Shown here: positions 18,897 to 29,191 of the stretch, piece by piece | Numbering within the stretch: position 1 is the stretch's first letter | How the letters are laid out: each line of letters starts with the position of its first letter | Source: Portibacter lacus | Lineage (GTDB): Bacteria > Bacteroidota > Bacteroidia > Chitinophagales > Saprospiraceae | Length of the DNA: 64,000 bases | Assembly: GCF_021533215.1 (NCBI RefSeq) | Contig: NZ_JAJNKA010000004.1 | Location: 186,001 to 250,000 of the forward strand | Direction: 5' to 3' | Translations under genes and position numbers: made by a program | Notes under the pieces: model-generated | What the model saw: the letters and a program-made list of their open reading frames with translations, nothing else | Database searches by the model: none | Told to the model about the DNA's origin: nothing

Positions 18897-19310
18897 CACT
18901 TCAAAAAATGCAACGCTTTTCTCCTTCCCACTCCTTCTCCCTTTATTAAGCATCACATTAATACTTTCCTCGACGTGTCGCTTTTTAAGCTGAGCATCAC
19001 GTGTTAAGCAGGAAAGTGATGCGTCTTCTACAAAAAATGCAACGCTTTTCTCCTCCCCACTCCTTCTGCACTTAAAAAGCATCACATTAATACTCTCTTC
19101 GACGTGTCGCTTTTTAAGCTGAGCATCACGCGTTAAGCAGGAAAGTGATGCGTCTTCTACAAAAAATGCAACGCTTTTCTCCTTCCCACTCCTTCTCCCT
19201 TTATTAAGCATCACATTAATACTTTCCTCGACGTGTCGCTTTTTAAGCTGAGCAATGCGCGTTAAGCAGAAAAGTGATGCGTCTTTTCAAAATAGAACTT
19301 TCACAAAAAA
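18897..19310. repeat. REP-like palindromic repeat array, right side of RAYT gene (129-bp period)
   Basis: Units start with GCATCACATTAATAC at about 18950, 19079 and 19208, giving an exact 129-bp period, with a partial unit before them. Each unit holds inverted arms CTTAAAAAGC/GCTTTTTAAG and GCATCAC/GTGATGC and the short palindrome CGACGTGTCG. Units have the same orientation as those on the left of the transposase gene. The array ends near 19310; the remainder to lepA is AT-rich and ends in a heptad tract. Confidence 0.88.
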
Positions 19311-19420
19311 AGTAACGCTTTTATGATTATAAAAGGATTCTCCATCTCACTTAAGCTCTTAAAATAAATCGCATGAACTAAGCAGCTCCAAAATATGAAT
19401 TTAAATTCTTCGAGAACAAA

Positions 19421-19484
19421 CTCACGACTCAAGACTTATGACTTAAGACTTAAGACTTATGACTCACGACTCAAGACTCTCACT
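19421..19484. repeat. Heptad-phased GACTT/GACTC tract, 3' of lepA
   Basis: Near-repeats of GACTTAA, GACTTAT and GACTCAC at about seven-base spacing lie immediately downstream of the lepA stop codon. The same kind of tract occurs after three other genes in the window. Confidence 0.75.
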
Positions 19485-21275
19485 CTAATCCAACTTCAAC
19501 ACATCCAAAAATGCCTTCTGCGGAACATTTACACTTCCGATCTGACGCATCTTTTTCTTACCTTTCTTTTGCTTTTCTAACAACTTACGCTTTCTAGTAA
19601 TATCACCACCATAACATTTTGCAGTAACATCTTTTCTCAAAGCAGAAATCGTTTCCCTAGCGATAATCTTAGCACCTACTGCTGCTTGAATCGCAATCAT
19701 AAACTGCTGTCTAGGAAGCAAGTCTTTCAATTTAGAACAGATCTTTCGCCCGAAAGAAGCCGCTTTGTCTCTATGGACCAAAGAAGATAAAGCATCCACT
19801 GGTTCACCGTTCAACTTAAGATCTAATTTCACTAAATCTGACGCTCTATAATCTTTCGGAGCATAATCAAAACTCGCATAACCTCTTGTTATGGACTTCA
19901 ACTTATCGTAAAAGTCAAAAACAATCTCCGCTAATGGCAGCTCAAAAGAAAGCTCAACCCTTTCAGTCGTCAAATAAATCTGCTTAGTTAACTCCCCTCT
20001 TTTCTCCATACACAATGTCATTATCGTTCCAATGTATTCTGGCTTCGTAATAATCTGTGCACTAATATAAGGCTCCTCTACCCTATCCAATAAGGTTGGA
20101 TCTGGAAGATCCGTAGGAGTATTAATCAACATCTTCTCTCCTTTCTTCGTATAGGCAAAGTAAGAAACATTTGGAATCGTCGTAATAACTTCTTGTTCAA
20201 ACTCTCTAGATAATCTTTCTTGGATAATTTCTAGATGCAGCATTCCTAAGAACCCACATCTGAATCCAAATCCCAGTGCCACAGATGTCTCTGGTTCGAA
20301 AACCAAACTCGCATCATTCAATTGAAGTTTCTCCAATGAATCTCTAAGATCCTCGAAATCTTCATTCTCTATCGGAAAAATTCCAGCAAATACCATCGGT
20401 TTCACATCCTCGAATCCATCAATTGCTTTCTCACATGGTCGATCAACTTGAGTAATCGTATCCCCTACCTTAATCTCTTTAGAACTTTTAATCCCAGTTA
20501 TAATATAACCCACATCTCCGGCCCTAAGCTCTTTCTTTGGGATCATGTCCATTTTCAAAACACCAATCTCATCAGCCTCATAGTCCATCTTCGTATTCAC
20601 AAATCTGACCATATCACCTTTCTTCATGCTCCCATTTTCTATTTTAAAATAGGCAATCACTCCTCGGTATTGATTAAAAATTGAATCGAAAATTAATGCT
20701 TGCAAAGGAGCTTCTTCATCTCCTCTTGGATGTGGAATCCTTTCCACAGCAGCTGTCATGATATCTTGGATACCAATTCCCGTTTTTCCACTTGCATGAA
20801 TAATATCTTCTAGATCACATCCAATCAAATCAATAATTTGATCTGAAACTTCCTCTATCATCGCACTCTCCATATCCACCTTATTTAGGACTGGAATTAT
20901 TTCTAAATCATGCTCAATCGCTAAATACAAATTGGAAATTGTTTGTGCTTGAATTCCTTGTGAAGCATCGACCAATAATAATGCGCCTTCACAGGCAGCA
21001 ATAGAACGTGAAACCTCATATGAGAAATCAACATGACCAGGAGTATCGATCATGTTAAATGTATATGTTTCGCCATCTAAATGTTTATAATCCATTTGGA
21101 TAGCATGACTTTTTATAGTAATACCTCGCTCTCTCTCAAGATCCATATCATCGAGCGCCTGATCTTTCATGTTTCTTTCAGATATCGTCTGAGTAAATTC
21201 TAATAGACGATCTGAAAGCGTAGACTTACCATGATCTATGTGCGCTATCACACAGAAATTCCTTATTTTCTTCAT
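19485..21275 (-). CDS. lepA: Elongation factor 4 (LepA)
   Basis: A ribosome-associated GTPase related to EF-G that acts in initiation and elongation under stress. It has 596 residues, the normal length. G-domain motifs are AHIDHGKST (P-loop), [10 protein letters not shown] (switch I), DTPGHVDF (switch II) and NKVDM. The LepA-specific C-terminal domain is complete, with [16 protein letters not shown] near the end. The start [16 protein letters not shown] matches the family exactly. A perfect -7 element lies only five bases before the ATG, so the transcript is probably leaderless. The stop abuts a heptad repeat tract. Confidence 0.98.
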   Translation of the reverse strand: MKKIRNFCVIAHIDHGKSTLSDRLLEFTQTISERNMKDQALDDMDLERERGITIKSHAIQMDYKHLDGETYTFNMIDTPGHVDFSYEVSRSIAACEGALLLVDASQGIQAQTISNLYLAIEHDLEIIPVLNKVDMESAMIEEVSDQIIDLIGCDLEDIIHASGKTGIGIQDIMTAAVERIPHPRGDEEAPLQALIFDSIFNQYRGVIAYFKIENGSMKKGDMVRFVNTKMDYEADEIGVLKMDMIPKKELRAGDVGYIITGIKSSKEIKVGDTITQVDRPCEKAIDGFEDVKPMVFAGIFPIENEDFEDLRDSLEKLQLNDASLVFEPETSVALGFGFRCGFLGMLHLEIIQERLSREFEQEVITTIPNVSYFAYTKKGEKMLINTPTDLPDPTLLDRVEEPYISAQIITKPEYIGTIMTLCMEKRGELTKQIYLTTERVELSFELPLAEIVFDFYDKLKSITRGYASFDYAPKDYRASDLVKLDLKLNGEPVDALSSLVHRDKAASFGRKICSKLKDLLPRQQFMIAIQAAVGAKIIARETISALRKDVTAKCYGGDITRKRKLLEKQKKGKKKMRQIGSVNVPQKAFLDVLKLD

Positions 21276-21280
21276 AAATG

Positions 21281-21288
21281 CAAAGATA
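21281..21288 (-). promoter_or_regulatory. Bacteroidota -7 promoter element TATCTTTG of lepA
   Basis: The minus strand reads TATCTTTGC, a perfect TAnnTTTG match ending five bases before the lepA ATG. With a start point about seven bases downstream, the mRNA would begin at or next to the start codon. Confidence 0.55.
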
Positions 21289-21544
21289 ACAGATTAGTTT
21301 ATAGTTTAATACTTAATCTTTGGAGTTCTTTTAATCCAATTTTAGTAGACTGACCATCAGCATTCTCCTATTAAGCAAATAAGTAATAACTCATTGATTA
21401 ACAAATTATTACACCTTAAAATCCTAATACTCCAAGACCAAAATAATTGTAAATTCCTCCAGGGGAATACGTGTCATTCCCCCTTCTTAACCTCTAACCC
21501 CAATTTTAACCGAATAACCGATTCAAGTCCTAAGACAACTTTTC

Positions 21545-23218
21545 TTAATCAGCAATAATAAATTTCATAGAACGAAATCCTTCAGAAGTAATGACATTTA
21601 AAAAATAAGTACCACTCGGCATACCCTTTAAGTCTACTTGCTCACTAAGGTTTGATCTATCTGCATATTCCATATGCTCTATTAATTTACCTTCTAAATT
21701 TCTTATCAGCACATCTATTTTATCGGAAGGTTCTGTTAAATTCAATTCAAAAGCCAATCTTCTATTTTGAATCGGATTACTTAGAATTTTCAATTTATCA
21801 GCTGACAATGGTTTGTTATGTTCGACTACACTACTAAATCCTTCTACATGAAGTCTACATACTAATGAAGCATTCTCAAATCCTGTATATAATGCATCCA
21901 AATCCAATGCTGTTACCAATATTCTCGGATAATCCACACTCGCAGTTGCCGCGAATTCCGGTGCGATACCAGTTCCTGCTTCTATTGCATCATATGCTAC
22001 AGAAACATAGTAAAGATTACCTTCTTCTAATAATAGCGGATTATCCAATGCGACCGAAATAACATCATTAATCGTTTCATTTCCTGTCAATTCATAAATA
22101 CCAATTTCTATTGGATCACCAAAAGGTTGAAAGTCTAAAACACCTTGATCAGCAATATCTATCGCTCCATCTCCATTATTATCCGCGTTGTAAATGGCGA
22201 TCAAAACAATATCTGCATTAGCATCACCCGTAAAAAGTTCAGCACCATTTGCTAAGCCAAAGGATACATGGGTTGCCATTTCACTCTTTCCGGGAACAAC
22301 CAAACTTCCGAACTGATAAAAATATTCTGCATCCGCAAATGTCGTACTATCAGGACCGATTCCTCTTGTAATTACTCCATCATCTGTTGCAAATGTGTTT
22401 TCAGTGATCTCAAATTTCCTATTGACCTCCTTATCCTCTAATCCACTTATATATTTCATTTCATACTCCCCAATTTCTTTTGGTGTATAAGCATCGAATT
22501 CAATTAAGTATGCTTGACCATCGCCTGGTATATCATCCACAGAAACAATTTCCTGAACTTCACCTAAAGGGTTAGTTATTTGCAATTTAGTTTCAACTCC
22601 TATTTTATCCTCATTGCTCTGATTAATAACTACCACACTCATATTTTCCATAGGAACAATCTGACTCTGTGGAGTGGAATAAGAATAAGGTCCGAAAGTG
22701 GAATAAAAACTCAGAATTTCAAAGCAAACTTCCACTGTGCCGGCTTCTACCGCTGGAACAATAGTTAAGCCCGATGTATATGAAATAAATATTGCAGGTA
22801 TGGTTACGTCATCCGCATTATCACCAGCTAGCATTCCTACTAACGCTCCTTCACCATTCGGATCTTGATCATGTCCAACGATAACAACTGCTTTTGCCCC
22901 AGCTTGTTGCGCATTCCATATTTTCAAGCTAAAATCACATGTCCCTCTTCTTATTAATGCTATTTTATCTGATAAATCTTTCGTAATCGATTCACAGCCT
23001 TCTGTCTCTCCATCTTCAGCCCAGACCAATTCACCACATAAACTTTTAGTAATGGCCGGTCCGAAATCTGTAGTTCCTCCCCATGTATAAGTTCCCGCTG
23101 CACTTGAAGGAGATTTTACAATAAATTCAAAATCATTTCCATCAGTTTGACCGATGACAACATTTGTCATCAACATCACTAATATAAATGCTATTCCACT
23201 TAGTATTCTTAATTTCAT
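21545..23218 (-). CDS. PA-domain T9SS-sorted secreted protein
   Basis: A 557-residue protein with a signal peptide (cleavage after VVIGQ near residue 24). Residues about 50-165 are a protease-associated (PA) domain, with CGELVWAEDG, KIALIRRGTCDFSLKIWNAQQAGAKAVVIVGHD and IPAIFISYTSG. The middle resembles Ig-like or bacterial adhesion modules; DNNGDGAIDIADQG looks like a calcium-binding loop. The last 80 residues are a T9SS sorting domain ending FRSMKFIIAD. No protease catalytic domain is present, so this is a stand-alone PA protein, probably binding protein or peptide at the surface. It is monocistronic, downstream of lepA on the same strand with a 269-bp gap in which no gene was seen. Confidence 0.85.
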   Translation of the reverse strand: MKLRILSGIAFILVMLMTNVVIGQTDGNDFEFIVKSPSSAAGTYTWGGTTDFGPAITKSLCGELVWAEDGETEGCESITKDLSDKIALIRRGTCDFSLKIWNAQQAGAKAVVIVGHDQDPNGEGALVGMLAGDNADDVTIPAIFISYTSGLTIVPAVEAGTVEVCFEILSFYSTFGPYSYSTPQSQIVPMENMSVVVINQSNEDKIGVETKLQITNPLGEVQEIVSVDDIPGDGQAYLIEFDAYTPKEIGEYEMKYISGLEDKEVNRKFEITENTFATDDGVITRGIGPDSTTFADAEYFYQFGSLVVPGKSEMATHVSFGLANGAELFTGDANADIVLIAIYNADNNGDGAIDIADQGVLDFQPFGDPIEIGIYELTGNETINDVISVALDNPLLLEEGNLYYVSVAYDAIEAGTGIAPEFAATASVDYPRILVTALDLDALYTGFENASLVCRLHVEGFSSVVEHNKPLSADKLKILSNPIQNRRLAFELNLTEPSDKIDVLIRNLEGKLIEHMEYADRSNLSEQVDLKGMPSGTYFLNVITSEGFRSMKFIIAD

Positions 23219-23307
23219 ATGTAATTGTGTCTAGTTACCGTTCTCATTATTAAAGCATAAATATAGGTGAAACTAGCAACCTCTCAAAACATTATCATTT
23301 TCTTGAG

Positions 23308-23315
23308 TATTTTTG
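23308..23315 (+). promoter_or_regulatory. Bacteroidota -7 promoter element TATTTTTG
   Basis: An exact TAnnTTTG match ending four bases before the ATG of the Nudix hydrolase gene, predicting a leaderless or nearly leaderless transcript. Confidence 0.45.
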
Positions 23316-23319
23316 TCCG

Positions 23320-23868
23320 ATGGAATGGAAAGTATTATCATCTAAGTATATCGCAAAAGATCCACCTTGGTTTACTACTAGAGTTGACAAAGTTGAACTA
23401 CCGAATGGAGAAATCTTGGATAATTATTATGTGTTGGAATACCCAGATTGGGCGATTGCACTTGCTTTAACAGAAGACGATAAGTTTATTTTTGTTGAAC
23501 AGTATAGACATGCTTATGGTACTGTTTCCATGGAATTATCTGCCGGTGTGATCGATGATGATGACCCAGATCCTCTATTTGCTGCGAAGAGAGAATTGTT
23601 AGAAGAAACTGGTTATGGTGGAGGTCAATGGGAATTTTTCGCAAAAACTTGTGCGAACCCTGGAACACATACTAATACTGCATTTATTTACCTTGCTAAA
23701 GGTGTAAAGAGGATTAAAGACCAAGATTTAGATCGTACCGAAGATATTAATGTTAAACTGCTCACAAAAGAGGACGTACTAGGTTTATTAGAGAAAAATG
23801 AAATTGTTCAGAGTATGCACTCAACTGCACTTTGGCAATGGTTATATATGGAAGAGAAACGTTCATAA
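23320..23868 (+). CDS. Nudix hydrolase (ADP-ribose pyrophosphatase-like)
   Basis: A cytoplasmic 182-residue Nudix-fold enzyme hydrolysing nucleoside diphosphates linked to another moiety. The Nudix box is AGVIDDDDPDPLFAAKRELLEETGY; the REL-EE-G core with its metal-binding glutamates is complete. The first Glu of the box is replaced by an Asp-rich run with one extra residue, which should still bind metal. The following FAKTCANPGTHTNTAF segment resembles the substrate loop of ADP-ribose pyrophosphatases. It is monocistronic, divergent from the PA-domain gene. The exact substrate is not predictable. Confidence 0.9.
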   Translation: MEWKVLSSKYIAKDPPWFTTRVDKVELPNGEILDNYYVLEYPDWAIALALTEDDKFIFVEQYRHAYGTVSMELSAGVIDDDDPDPLFAAKRELLEETGYGGGQWEFFAKTCANPGTHTNTAFIYLAKGVKRIKDQDLDRTEDINVKLLTKEDVLGLLEKNEIVQSMHSTALWQWLYMEEKRS

Positions 23869-23952
23869 TTTTCCCACAGATTTCGCAGATTAAAATTCAA
23901 GGTCCTTTTAATATTTCTATTCTTATCTTCCCTTTGAAACTCAAGTGTTAAC

Positions 23953-24054
23953 TGGACCTCGTGCTTCAGCGCGAGATTTCTCCAACTTTCTTAAACTGAA
24001 ATTCACTCGATCTTCGATCTCGTTCTTTCCTTCTCGGACTAAAGTCCAAGCTCC
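23953..24054 (-). repeat. Single copy of the 51-kb tandem hairpin element
   Basis: On the minus strand, 24054-24001 reads GGAGCTTGGACTTTAGTCCGAG followed by GAACGAGATCGAAGATCGAG and GTGAATTT, a close match to the unit repeated five times at 51381-51950. A second hairpin of the same shape with different bases (CTCGTGCT-TC-AGCGCGAG) is at about 23957-23974. Confidence 0.75.
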
Positions 24055-24060
24055 ATTAAA

Positions 24061-24099
24061 TCTCAAGACTCAAGTCTCAAGTCTCAAGACTCCCGACTC
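24061..24099. repeat. Heptad-phased tract, 3' of valS
   Basis: A short tract of TCAAGAC/TCAAGTC/TCCCGAC units at about seven-base spacing, ending at the valS stop codon. Confidence 0.65.
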
Positions 24100-26733
24100 C
24101 TACAACTTCTCCAAACTAGCCTTTATAATCCGAACCCGCTCCTTACCATCTGCTAACTTCTTATGCTCCATAGCCACAACTGCTTCTGGCGCATTATTGA
24201 CGAACCTTTCATTGGATAATTTTTTCTCAACAGAATTTACAAAACCTTCTGCATGTGCTAAATCCTTTTCCAACTTCTCCTTTTCTGCTTCTACATCAAT
24301 TTCTTGCTCAATCTCCACATAATACTTTTCAGTTCCAGATAAGAAACCAACAGATTTTTCAGGTTCCCCACTCACCCACTCTATCCCGGACAGTACTGCA
24401 AGCTTTATCAATATTTCCTTAACACCATTGACCGCTAATAAATCCTGCGCTCCTTTACTCTCTTCAACCAAAACAGATAATGGCTCATTTTTCTTAATTC
24501 CATTCTTATTCCTAATCTCACGAACTCTAGAAATAACATCTTTCGCTTTTTCCACCTTAGCAATGATCTCCTTATCATAAGATGTTGCCTTCGGCCATGA
24601 TCCATTCATGCAATCTTCTCCTTCTTTTCTATCCTTCAGTTTATGCCAGATTTCTTCCGTAATAAATGGCATAAATGGATGCAACATCAAACATAAATCT
24701 TCAAAAAGATCCATTGACTTTTCATAGGTATAGCTGTCAATCGGTTTTTCATAATCTGGCTTAACCATCTCTAGATACCAAGAGCAGAAATCCGTCCATA
24801 CAAAACTATACAGCGAAACCAAAGCTTCTGATAATCGATATTGATCAAAATTAGAAGCCAAATCATTTAAAATGGCTGATTTTTTTTGCTCAAACCACTC
24901 GATTGCAAGTTTATTTTCAATAGGTGTTTCTAATGAATCATCTATTTCCAGGTTTTTAAACATTCTAAGTGCATTCCATAATTTATTACAGAACTTTTTA
25001 CCTTGATCGACTAATTTCTCATCAAACAGTAAATCACCACCAGCTGGGGAACTTGATAACATTCCATATCTAACACCATCTGCTCCAAACTGGGAAATAA
25101 GTTCTAGGGCATCCGGAGAATTCCCGAGCTGCTTACTCATTTTACGACGCTTCTGATCCCGAACCATCCCTGTGAAATAAACATGCTTGAATGGTCTTTC
25201 ATGTTTCCATTCATATCCAGCCATTATCATTCTCGCCACCCATAAAAAGATGATATCCCATCCTGTTACTAAAACACTCGTCGGATAATAATAGTCAATT
25301 TCCTCTTTAGTACTGAATTCATCGAAAACAGACATTGGCCATAGCCAAGAAGAAAACCAGGTGTCTAAAACGTCTTCATCTTGTCTTAAATCTGAAATTT
25401 CTAATTCATGATTACCTGTTTTTGCTCGCGCTTGATAAAGTGCTTCTTCTGCTGTGGTCGCTACGAAAACTTCATCCTCATAATACCATGCTGGTATCTG
25501 ATGTCCCCACCATAATTGCCTTGAAATACACCAATCTCTAATATTTTCCATCCAATGCTTGTAAACATTCTTCTGATTCTTTGGAAAGAATTCTACCTCA
25601 TCCGTCATTACTGCTTCCAGTGCAGGTTCCGCCAAGGATTTCATGTCCACGTACCACTGAAGCGATAGTTTCGGCTCTACAACTGCATTCGTTCTTTCTG
25701 ATCGACCTACATTATGTGCATATGGTTTAATTTCTACGAGATTTCCCGAAGATTCCAGTTCCTTTACGATTTCGGTTCGAACCTTAAATCTTGACTTTCC
25801 TACATAATGTGCTAGTCCACCATTTTCATTGATGGTTCCATCATCATTTAAAACTTCGATAACTTCTAACTCATGCCGCTTCCCTATTTCATAATCATTC
25901 ACATCGTGAGCAGGAGTAACTTTTAACGCACCGGTTCCAAATTCTCTTTCTACATACTCATCGAAAATGATCGGAATAGATCTATTAACTAAAGGAACAA
26001 TGGCTCTTTTCCCATGTAGGAAAGTGTATCTAGAATCATCCGGGTGAACTGCAATAGCAGAATCACCGAGAATCGTCTCTGGTCGTGTTGTTGCAATCGT
26101 TACAAAGTCCTCACTTCCTTCTATCTGGTATCTTACATGGTATATATGTGATTGCTCATCTTTATATAATACTTCTTCGTTTGATAATACCGTCTTAGCT
26201 TCTGGATCCCAATTCACCATTCTAAGACCTCTGTACAATTTCCCTTTATTATAGAGATCTACAAATACTTGCATTACTGCCTTAGAACGTTCTTCATCCA
26301 TTGTGAATGCTGTCCTGTCCCAGTCACAAGAGGCACCTAGTTTCCTCAGCTGCTGAAGTATAATTCCTCCGTATTTCTCCTTCCATTCCCAAGCGTGTTC
26401 TAGAAATCCTTCTCTTGTTAAGTCAGATTTCTTTATTCCTTGCTCTCGTAACATCCTTACCACTTTTGCCTCTGTAGCAATCGAAGCGTGATCTGTTCCA
26501 GGTACCCAGCACGCATTCTTCCCATCCAACTTGGCTTTACGGATAAGAATATCCTGAATGGTGTTATTAAGCATATGCCCCATATGCAACATTCCTGTTA
26601 CATTCGGTGGTGGAATAACTACTGAAAACGCTTCTCTTTCATCTGGCTCCGAATGGAAATAACCTTTCGCTTCCCAATGAGCATACCATTTGTCTTCAAC
26701 TTCTACCGGACTATATTCTGTGGATAATTTCAA
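24100..26733 (-). CDS. valS: Valine--tRNA ligase
   Basis: A class I aminoacyl-tRNA synthetase of 877 residues that charges tRNA-Val. Motifs in order are PPPNVTGMLHMGHMLNN (HIGH-like motif), the editing domain with ATTRPETILGD, a second specificity segment GWDIIFLWVARM, KMSKQLGNSPDAL (KMSKS loop) and a C-terminal coiled-coil tRNA arm rich in Glu and Lys. The start appears to be TTG at 26733, since no in-frame ATG lies upstream before a stop and the sequence just after it (STEYSPVEVEDKWYAHW) already matches the family N terminus. It is monocistronic. Confidence 0.97.
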   Translation of the reverse strand: MKLSTEYSPVEVEDKWYAHWEAKGYFHSEPDEREAFSVVIPPPNVTGMLHMGHMLNNTIQDILIRKAKLDGKNACWVPGTDHASIATEAKVVRMLREQGIKKSDLTREGFLEHAWEWKEKYGGIILQQLRKLGASCDWDRTAFTMDEERSKAVMQVFVDLYNKGKLYRGLRMVNWDPEAKTVLSNEEVLYKDEQSHIYHVRYQIEGSEDFVTIATTRPETILGDSAIAVHPDDSRYTFLHGKRAIVPLVNRSIPIIFDEYVEREFGTGALKVTPAHDVNDYEIGKRHELEVIEVLNDDGTINENGGLAHYVGKSRFKVRTEIVKELESSGNLVEIKPYAHNVGRSERTNAVVEPKLSLQWYVDMKSLAEPALEAVMTDEVEFFPKNQKNVYKHWMENIRDWCISRQLWWGHQIPAWYYEDEVFVATTAEEALYQARAKTGNHELEISDLRQDEDVLDTWFSSWLWPMSVFDEFSTKEEIDYYYPTSVLVTGWDIIFLWVARMIMAGYEWKHERPFKHVYFTGMVRDQKRRKMSKQLGNSPDALELISQFGADGVRYGMLSSSPAGGDLLFDEKLVDQGKKFCNKLWNALRMFKNLEIDDSLETPIENKLAIEWFEQKKSAILNDLASNFDQYRLSEALVSLYSFVWTDFCSWYLEMVKPDYEKPIDSYTYEKSMDLFEDLCLMLHPFMPFITEEIWHKLKDRKEGEDCMNGSWPKATSYDKEIIAKVEKAKDVISRVREIRNKNGIKKNEPLSVLVEESKGAQDLLAVNGVKEILIKLAVLSGIEWVSGEPEKSVGFLSGTEKYYVEIEQEIDVEAEKEKLEKDLAHAEGFVNSVEKKLSNERFVNNAPEAVVAMEHKKLADGKERVRIIKASLEKL

Positions 26734-27094
26734 TTGCTTATCATTTTATTTAAGAGGTCAAATGTAAGATTAATAACCTGAGATCGGGTTATAATTGCGA
26801 AGAAAAAATCTTAGAAAACGTCAATATCAAGGCACATCGATGAAGATTTAACGGGCTAAATCGAAGCGATCTAACGCAGAAAATGTTGGATTTCTGTGAT
26901 TTCTATCAATCATCTCCAATAAAGACCTTAAATCTCCCTCATATTCTACACTAAATTTCCTCATTAAAGTATGATTATCATCAAATAATTACGAGTAAGG
27001 ATAATTGGAATTCAGGTTAATAGTTTAGCATTTAGCTTTATAGGTTTACAGAAAATGTCCAAATCTATTTGTAGTTTGGTACAAACATTTAAAA
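26734..27094. other. Intergenic region between valS and the CocE-type hydrolase
   Basis: This 361-bp divergent gap has no supportable gene. The only structure noted is a small inverted repeat, GTTTG (27074-27078) with CAAAC (27082-27086), eight bases before the downstream ATG, which could be a regulatory site. Confidence 0.4.
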
Positions 27095-28963
27095 ATGAAA
27101 GCCGCCACATCTATTCTACTATTATTATTCATTATTCTAAGCAGTGTTAATTCTGAAGCACAAAATATTAGCCTTGAAGCTTTAAAAGAAATTGCAATCG
27201 TCGATCAAAAGGTAATGATGCCTATGCGAGACGGTGTGAGATTAGCTACAGACATATACCGCCCGAAGACAGATAAAAAGGTACCCATTATATTTTCCAG
27301 AACTCCATACAATTTTAATTCGTGGAGAGATGGGGAAGAATCCACGCGAGCCTATGCTCGAGCGTATGAAGCCATCAAGAAAGGATATGCATATGTTGTT
27401 CAGAATGAAAGAGGCCGGTTTTTCTCAGAGGGAGAATGGGACATATTAGGAACACCATTAACCGATGGATATGATGCTTTTTCTTGGATGAAGGATCAAG
27501 AATGGAGCAATGGCAAAATAGGAACACTCGGCTGTTCTTCTACTGCAGAATGGCAAATGGCGGTTGCAGCATTAGATCACCCTTCACACGGAGCGATGGT
27601 TCCCCAAGGTTTCGGAGCAGGAGTCGGTACAGTGGGCCGATTTTATGAACAAGGCAACTGGTATAGAGGCGGAGCGGAACAAATGTTATTCTTCGCTTGG
27701 TTATATGGTGTCCAGCACGATCCTGATGCACCTAAACTTGCACCTGGCATTGCCCAAGAAGATTTATTAAGACTACAAAAGTTTTATGACATGGCACCCG
27801 AATACCCTAAGGTGGATTGGGAGGAAAAGTTATGGCATCTTCCTGTACAAGATATCATCAAAAATGTAGATGGTCCAAAAGGAATTTTCGAAGAAATGAT
27901 CACAAGAAAACCTAATGATCCGAAGTGGTTTGAAGGTGGGCTTTACCACGAAAATATGGAAATTGACATTCCTGGATATTGGTTTGTATCGTGGTATGAT
28001 GTTTCGACTGCACCGAATCTCGAACTGTACAATCATGTTAGCAAAGCTCGTGATGATCAATATTTAGTCATCGCCCCTACCCTGCATTGCAGGTACACCA
28101 GAGCCACAGAAAACACAATCGTAGGTGAAAGAAGCGTAGGTGATGCAAGGCTCGATTATGATGAACTCGTGTACGGCTGGTTTGACTATTGGTTAAAAGG
28201 TGAGCAAAATGACATCCTTTCTAAGCCAAAAGTACATTACTATTTAATGGGGAAAAATGAATGGAAAACAAGCGATGTCTTTCCACCAAAAGGAACTGAA
28301 TCCAAGTCTTTTTATTTAAGCAGCAACGGAAAAGCCAACAGTCTTTACGGTGACGGAATGCTCACGACTAAGCCACCAAAAACCGATACTCCAGACCAAT
28401 TTGTATATGATCCATTGAATCCTGTGGTGAGTTATGGTGGAAATGTTTGTTGCACAGGAAATGCGATTCAAGGTGGAGCATTTGACCAACGACAAATGGA
28501 GACTAGAAATGATATATTGGTTTATACATCGCAGCCATTGGCTGAGGGAGTGGAAGTTTCAGGCTTTATAGAAACAACACTTTATGTTTCATCTGATGCT
28601 AAGGATACTGATTTCACGATTAAGTTAATCGATGTATATCCAGATGGAACTGCCTATAATCTTGATGAAACCATACAACGAGCAAGATATAGAGAAGGTT
28701 ATGATAAGGAAGTATTTATGAAGGATGGCGAAGTGTATAAAATAGAGATGAGCCCAATGTCTACAAGTAATTATTTCGAAAAAGGGCACCAAATTAGAAT
28801 AGAAATATCAAGCAGTAATTTCCCGAGATTCGTACGAAATCTAAATACTGGAGGAAATAATTATGACGAAAGTGAAGGCGTTGTAGCTAAGAATTCGATA
28901 CATCATTCAACTGAATTCCCGAGTAGTATAAAACTACCTATTGTAAGAGAGAAAGGAGAATAA
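27095..28963 (+). CDS. CocE/NonD (X-Pro dipeptidyl-peptidase-like) hydrolase, exported
   Basis: A 622-residue alpha/beta hydrolase of the S15/CocE family with a signal peptide (cleavage after SEAQ near residue 23). N-terminal landmarks are [22 protein letters not shown] and [11 protein letters not shown]. The nucleophile elbow is [12 protein letters not shown], where the usual GxSYxG is altered to GCSSTAE but keeps the Ser. The C-terminal half is the jelly-roll domain, with [18 protein letters not shown] and [14 protein letters not shown]. Family members cleave acylated amino acids, beta-lactam side chains, cocaine-like esters or X-Pro peptides; the substrate here is unknown. It is monocistronic, followed directly by a long heptad tract. 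Confidence 0.9.
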   Translation: MKAATSILLLLFIILSSVNSEAQNISLEALKEIAIVDQKVMMPMRDGVRLATDIYRPKTDKKVPIIFSRTPYNFNSWRDGEESTRAYARAYEAIKKGYAYVVQNERGRFFSEGEWDILGTPLTDGYDAFSWMKDQEWSNGKIGTLGCSSTAEWQMAVAALDHPSHGAMVPQGFGAGVGTVGRFYEQGNWYRGGAEQMLFFAWLYGVQHDPDAPKLAPGIAQEDLLRLQKFYDMAPEYPKVDWEEKLWHLPVQDIIKNVDGPKGIFEEMITRKPNDPKWFEGGLYHENMEIDIPGYWFVSWYDVSTAPNLELYNHVSKARDDQYLVIAPTLHCRYTRATENTIVGERSVGDARLDYDELVYGWFDYWLKGEQNDILSKPKVHYYLMGKNEWKTSDVFPPKGTESKSFYLSSNGKANSLYGDGMLTTKPPKTDTPDQFVYDPLNPVVSYGGNVCCTGNAIQGGAFDQRQMETRNDILVYTSQPLAEGVEVSGFIETTLYVSSDAKDTDFTIKLIDVYPDGTAYNLDETIQRARYREGYDKEVFMKDGEVYKIEMSPMSTSNYFEKGHQIRIEISSSNFPRFVRNLNTGGNNYDESEGVVAKNSIHHSTEFPSSIKLPIVREKGE

Positions 28964-28965
28964 GG

Positions 28966-29127
28966 TTCTAGGACTTCAAGACTAAACGACTTCTGACTAA
29001 ACGACTTCTGACTTAACGACTTAAGACTTAGGACTTCCAGACTTCTAGACTTTCGACTTAAAGACTCCAGATTTGCAGACTTCTGACTTAAGACTTAAGA
29101 CTCTAGACTTAACGACTAAACGACTAA
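28966..29127. repeat. Long heptad-phased GACTT tract, 3' of CocE-type gene
   Basis: About 160 bp of near-repeats such as GACTTCA, GACTAAAC, GACTTCT, GACTTAA and GACTCCA at mostly seven- to eight-base spacing, starting two to three bases after the stop codon. This is the longest of the tracts in the window. Confidence 0.8.
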
Positions 29128-29191
29128 AATAAAACTTTACAATCATCGTTATAAAAGTAGAGTCGATTTTTTCTAACCACAATTAATCGTC

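Noticed and set aside
17906-19214. Short open frames running through the RAYT-flanking arrays, giving repetitive peptides with LKKRHV-type runs
   Set aside because: They are translations of the palindromic 129-bp repeat in several frames, lack start context, and change frame with repeat length.
27074-27086. Inverted repeat GTTTG/CAAAC eight bases before the CocE-type gene
   Set aside because: Arms are only five bases and no second copy was found near a related gene, so it is noted only as a possible site and not claimed as an operator.
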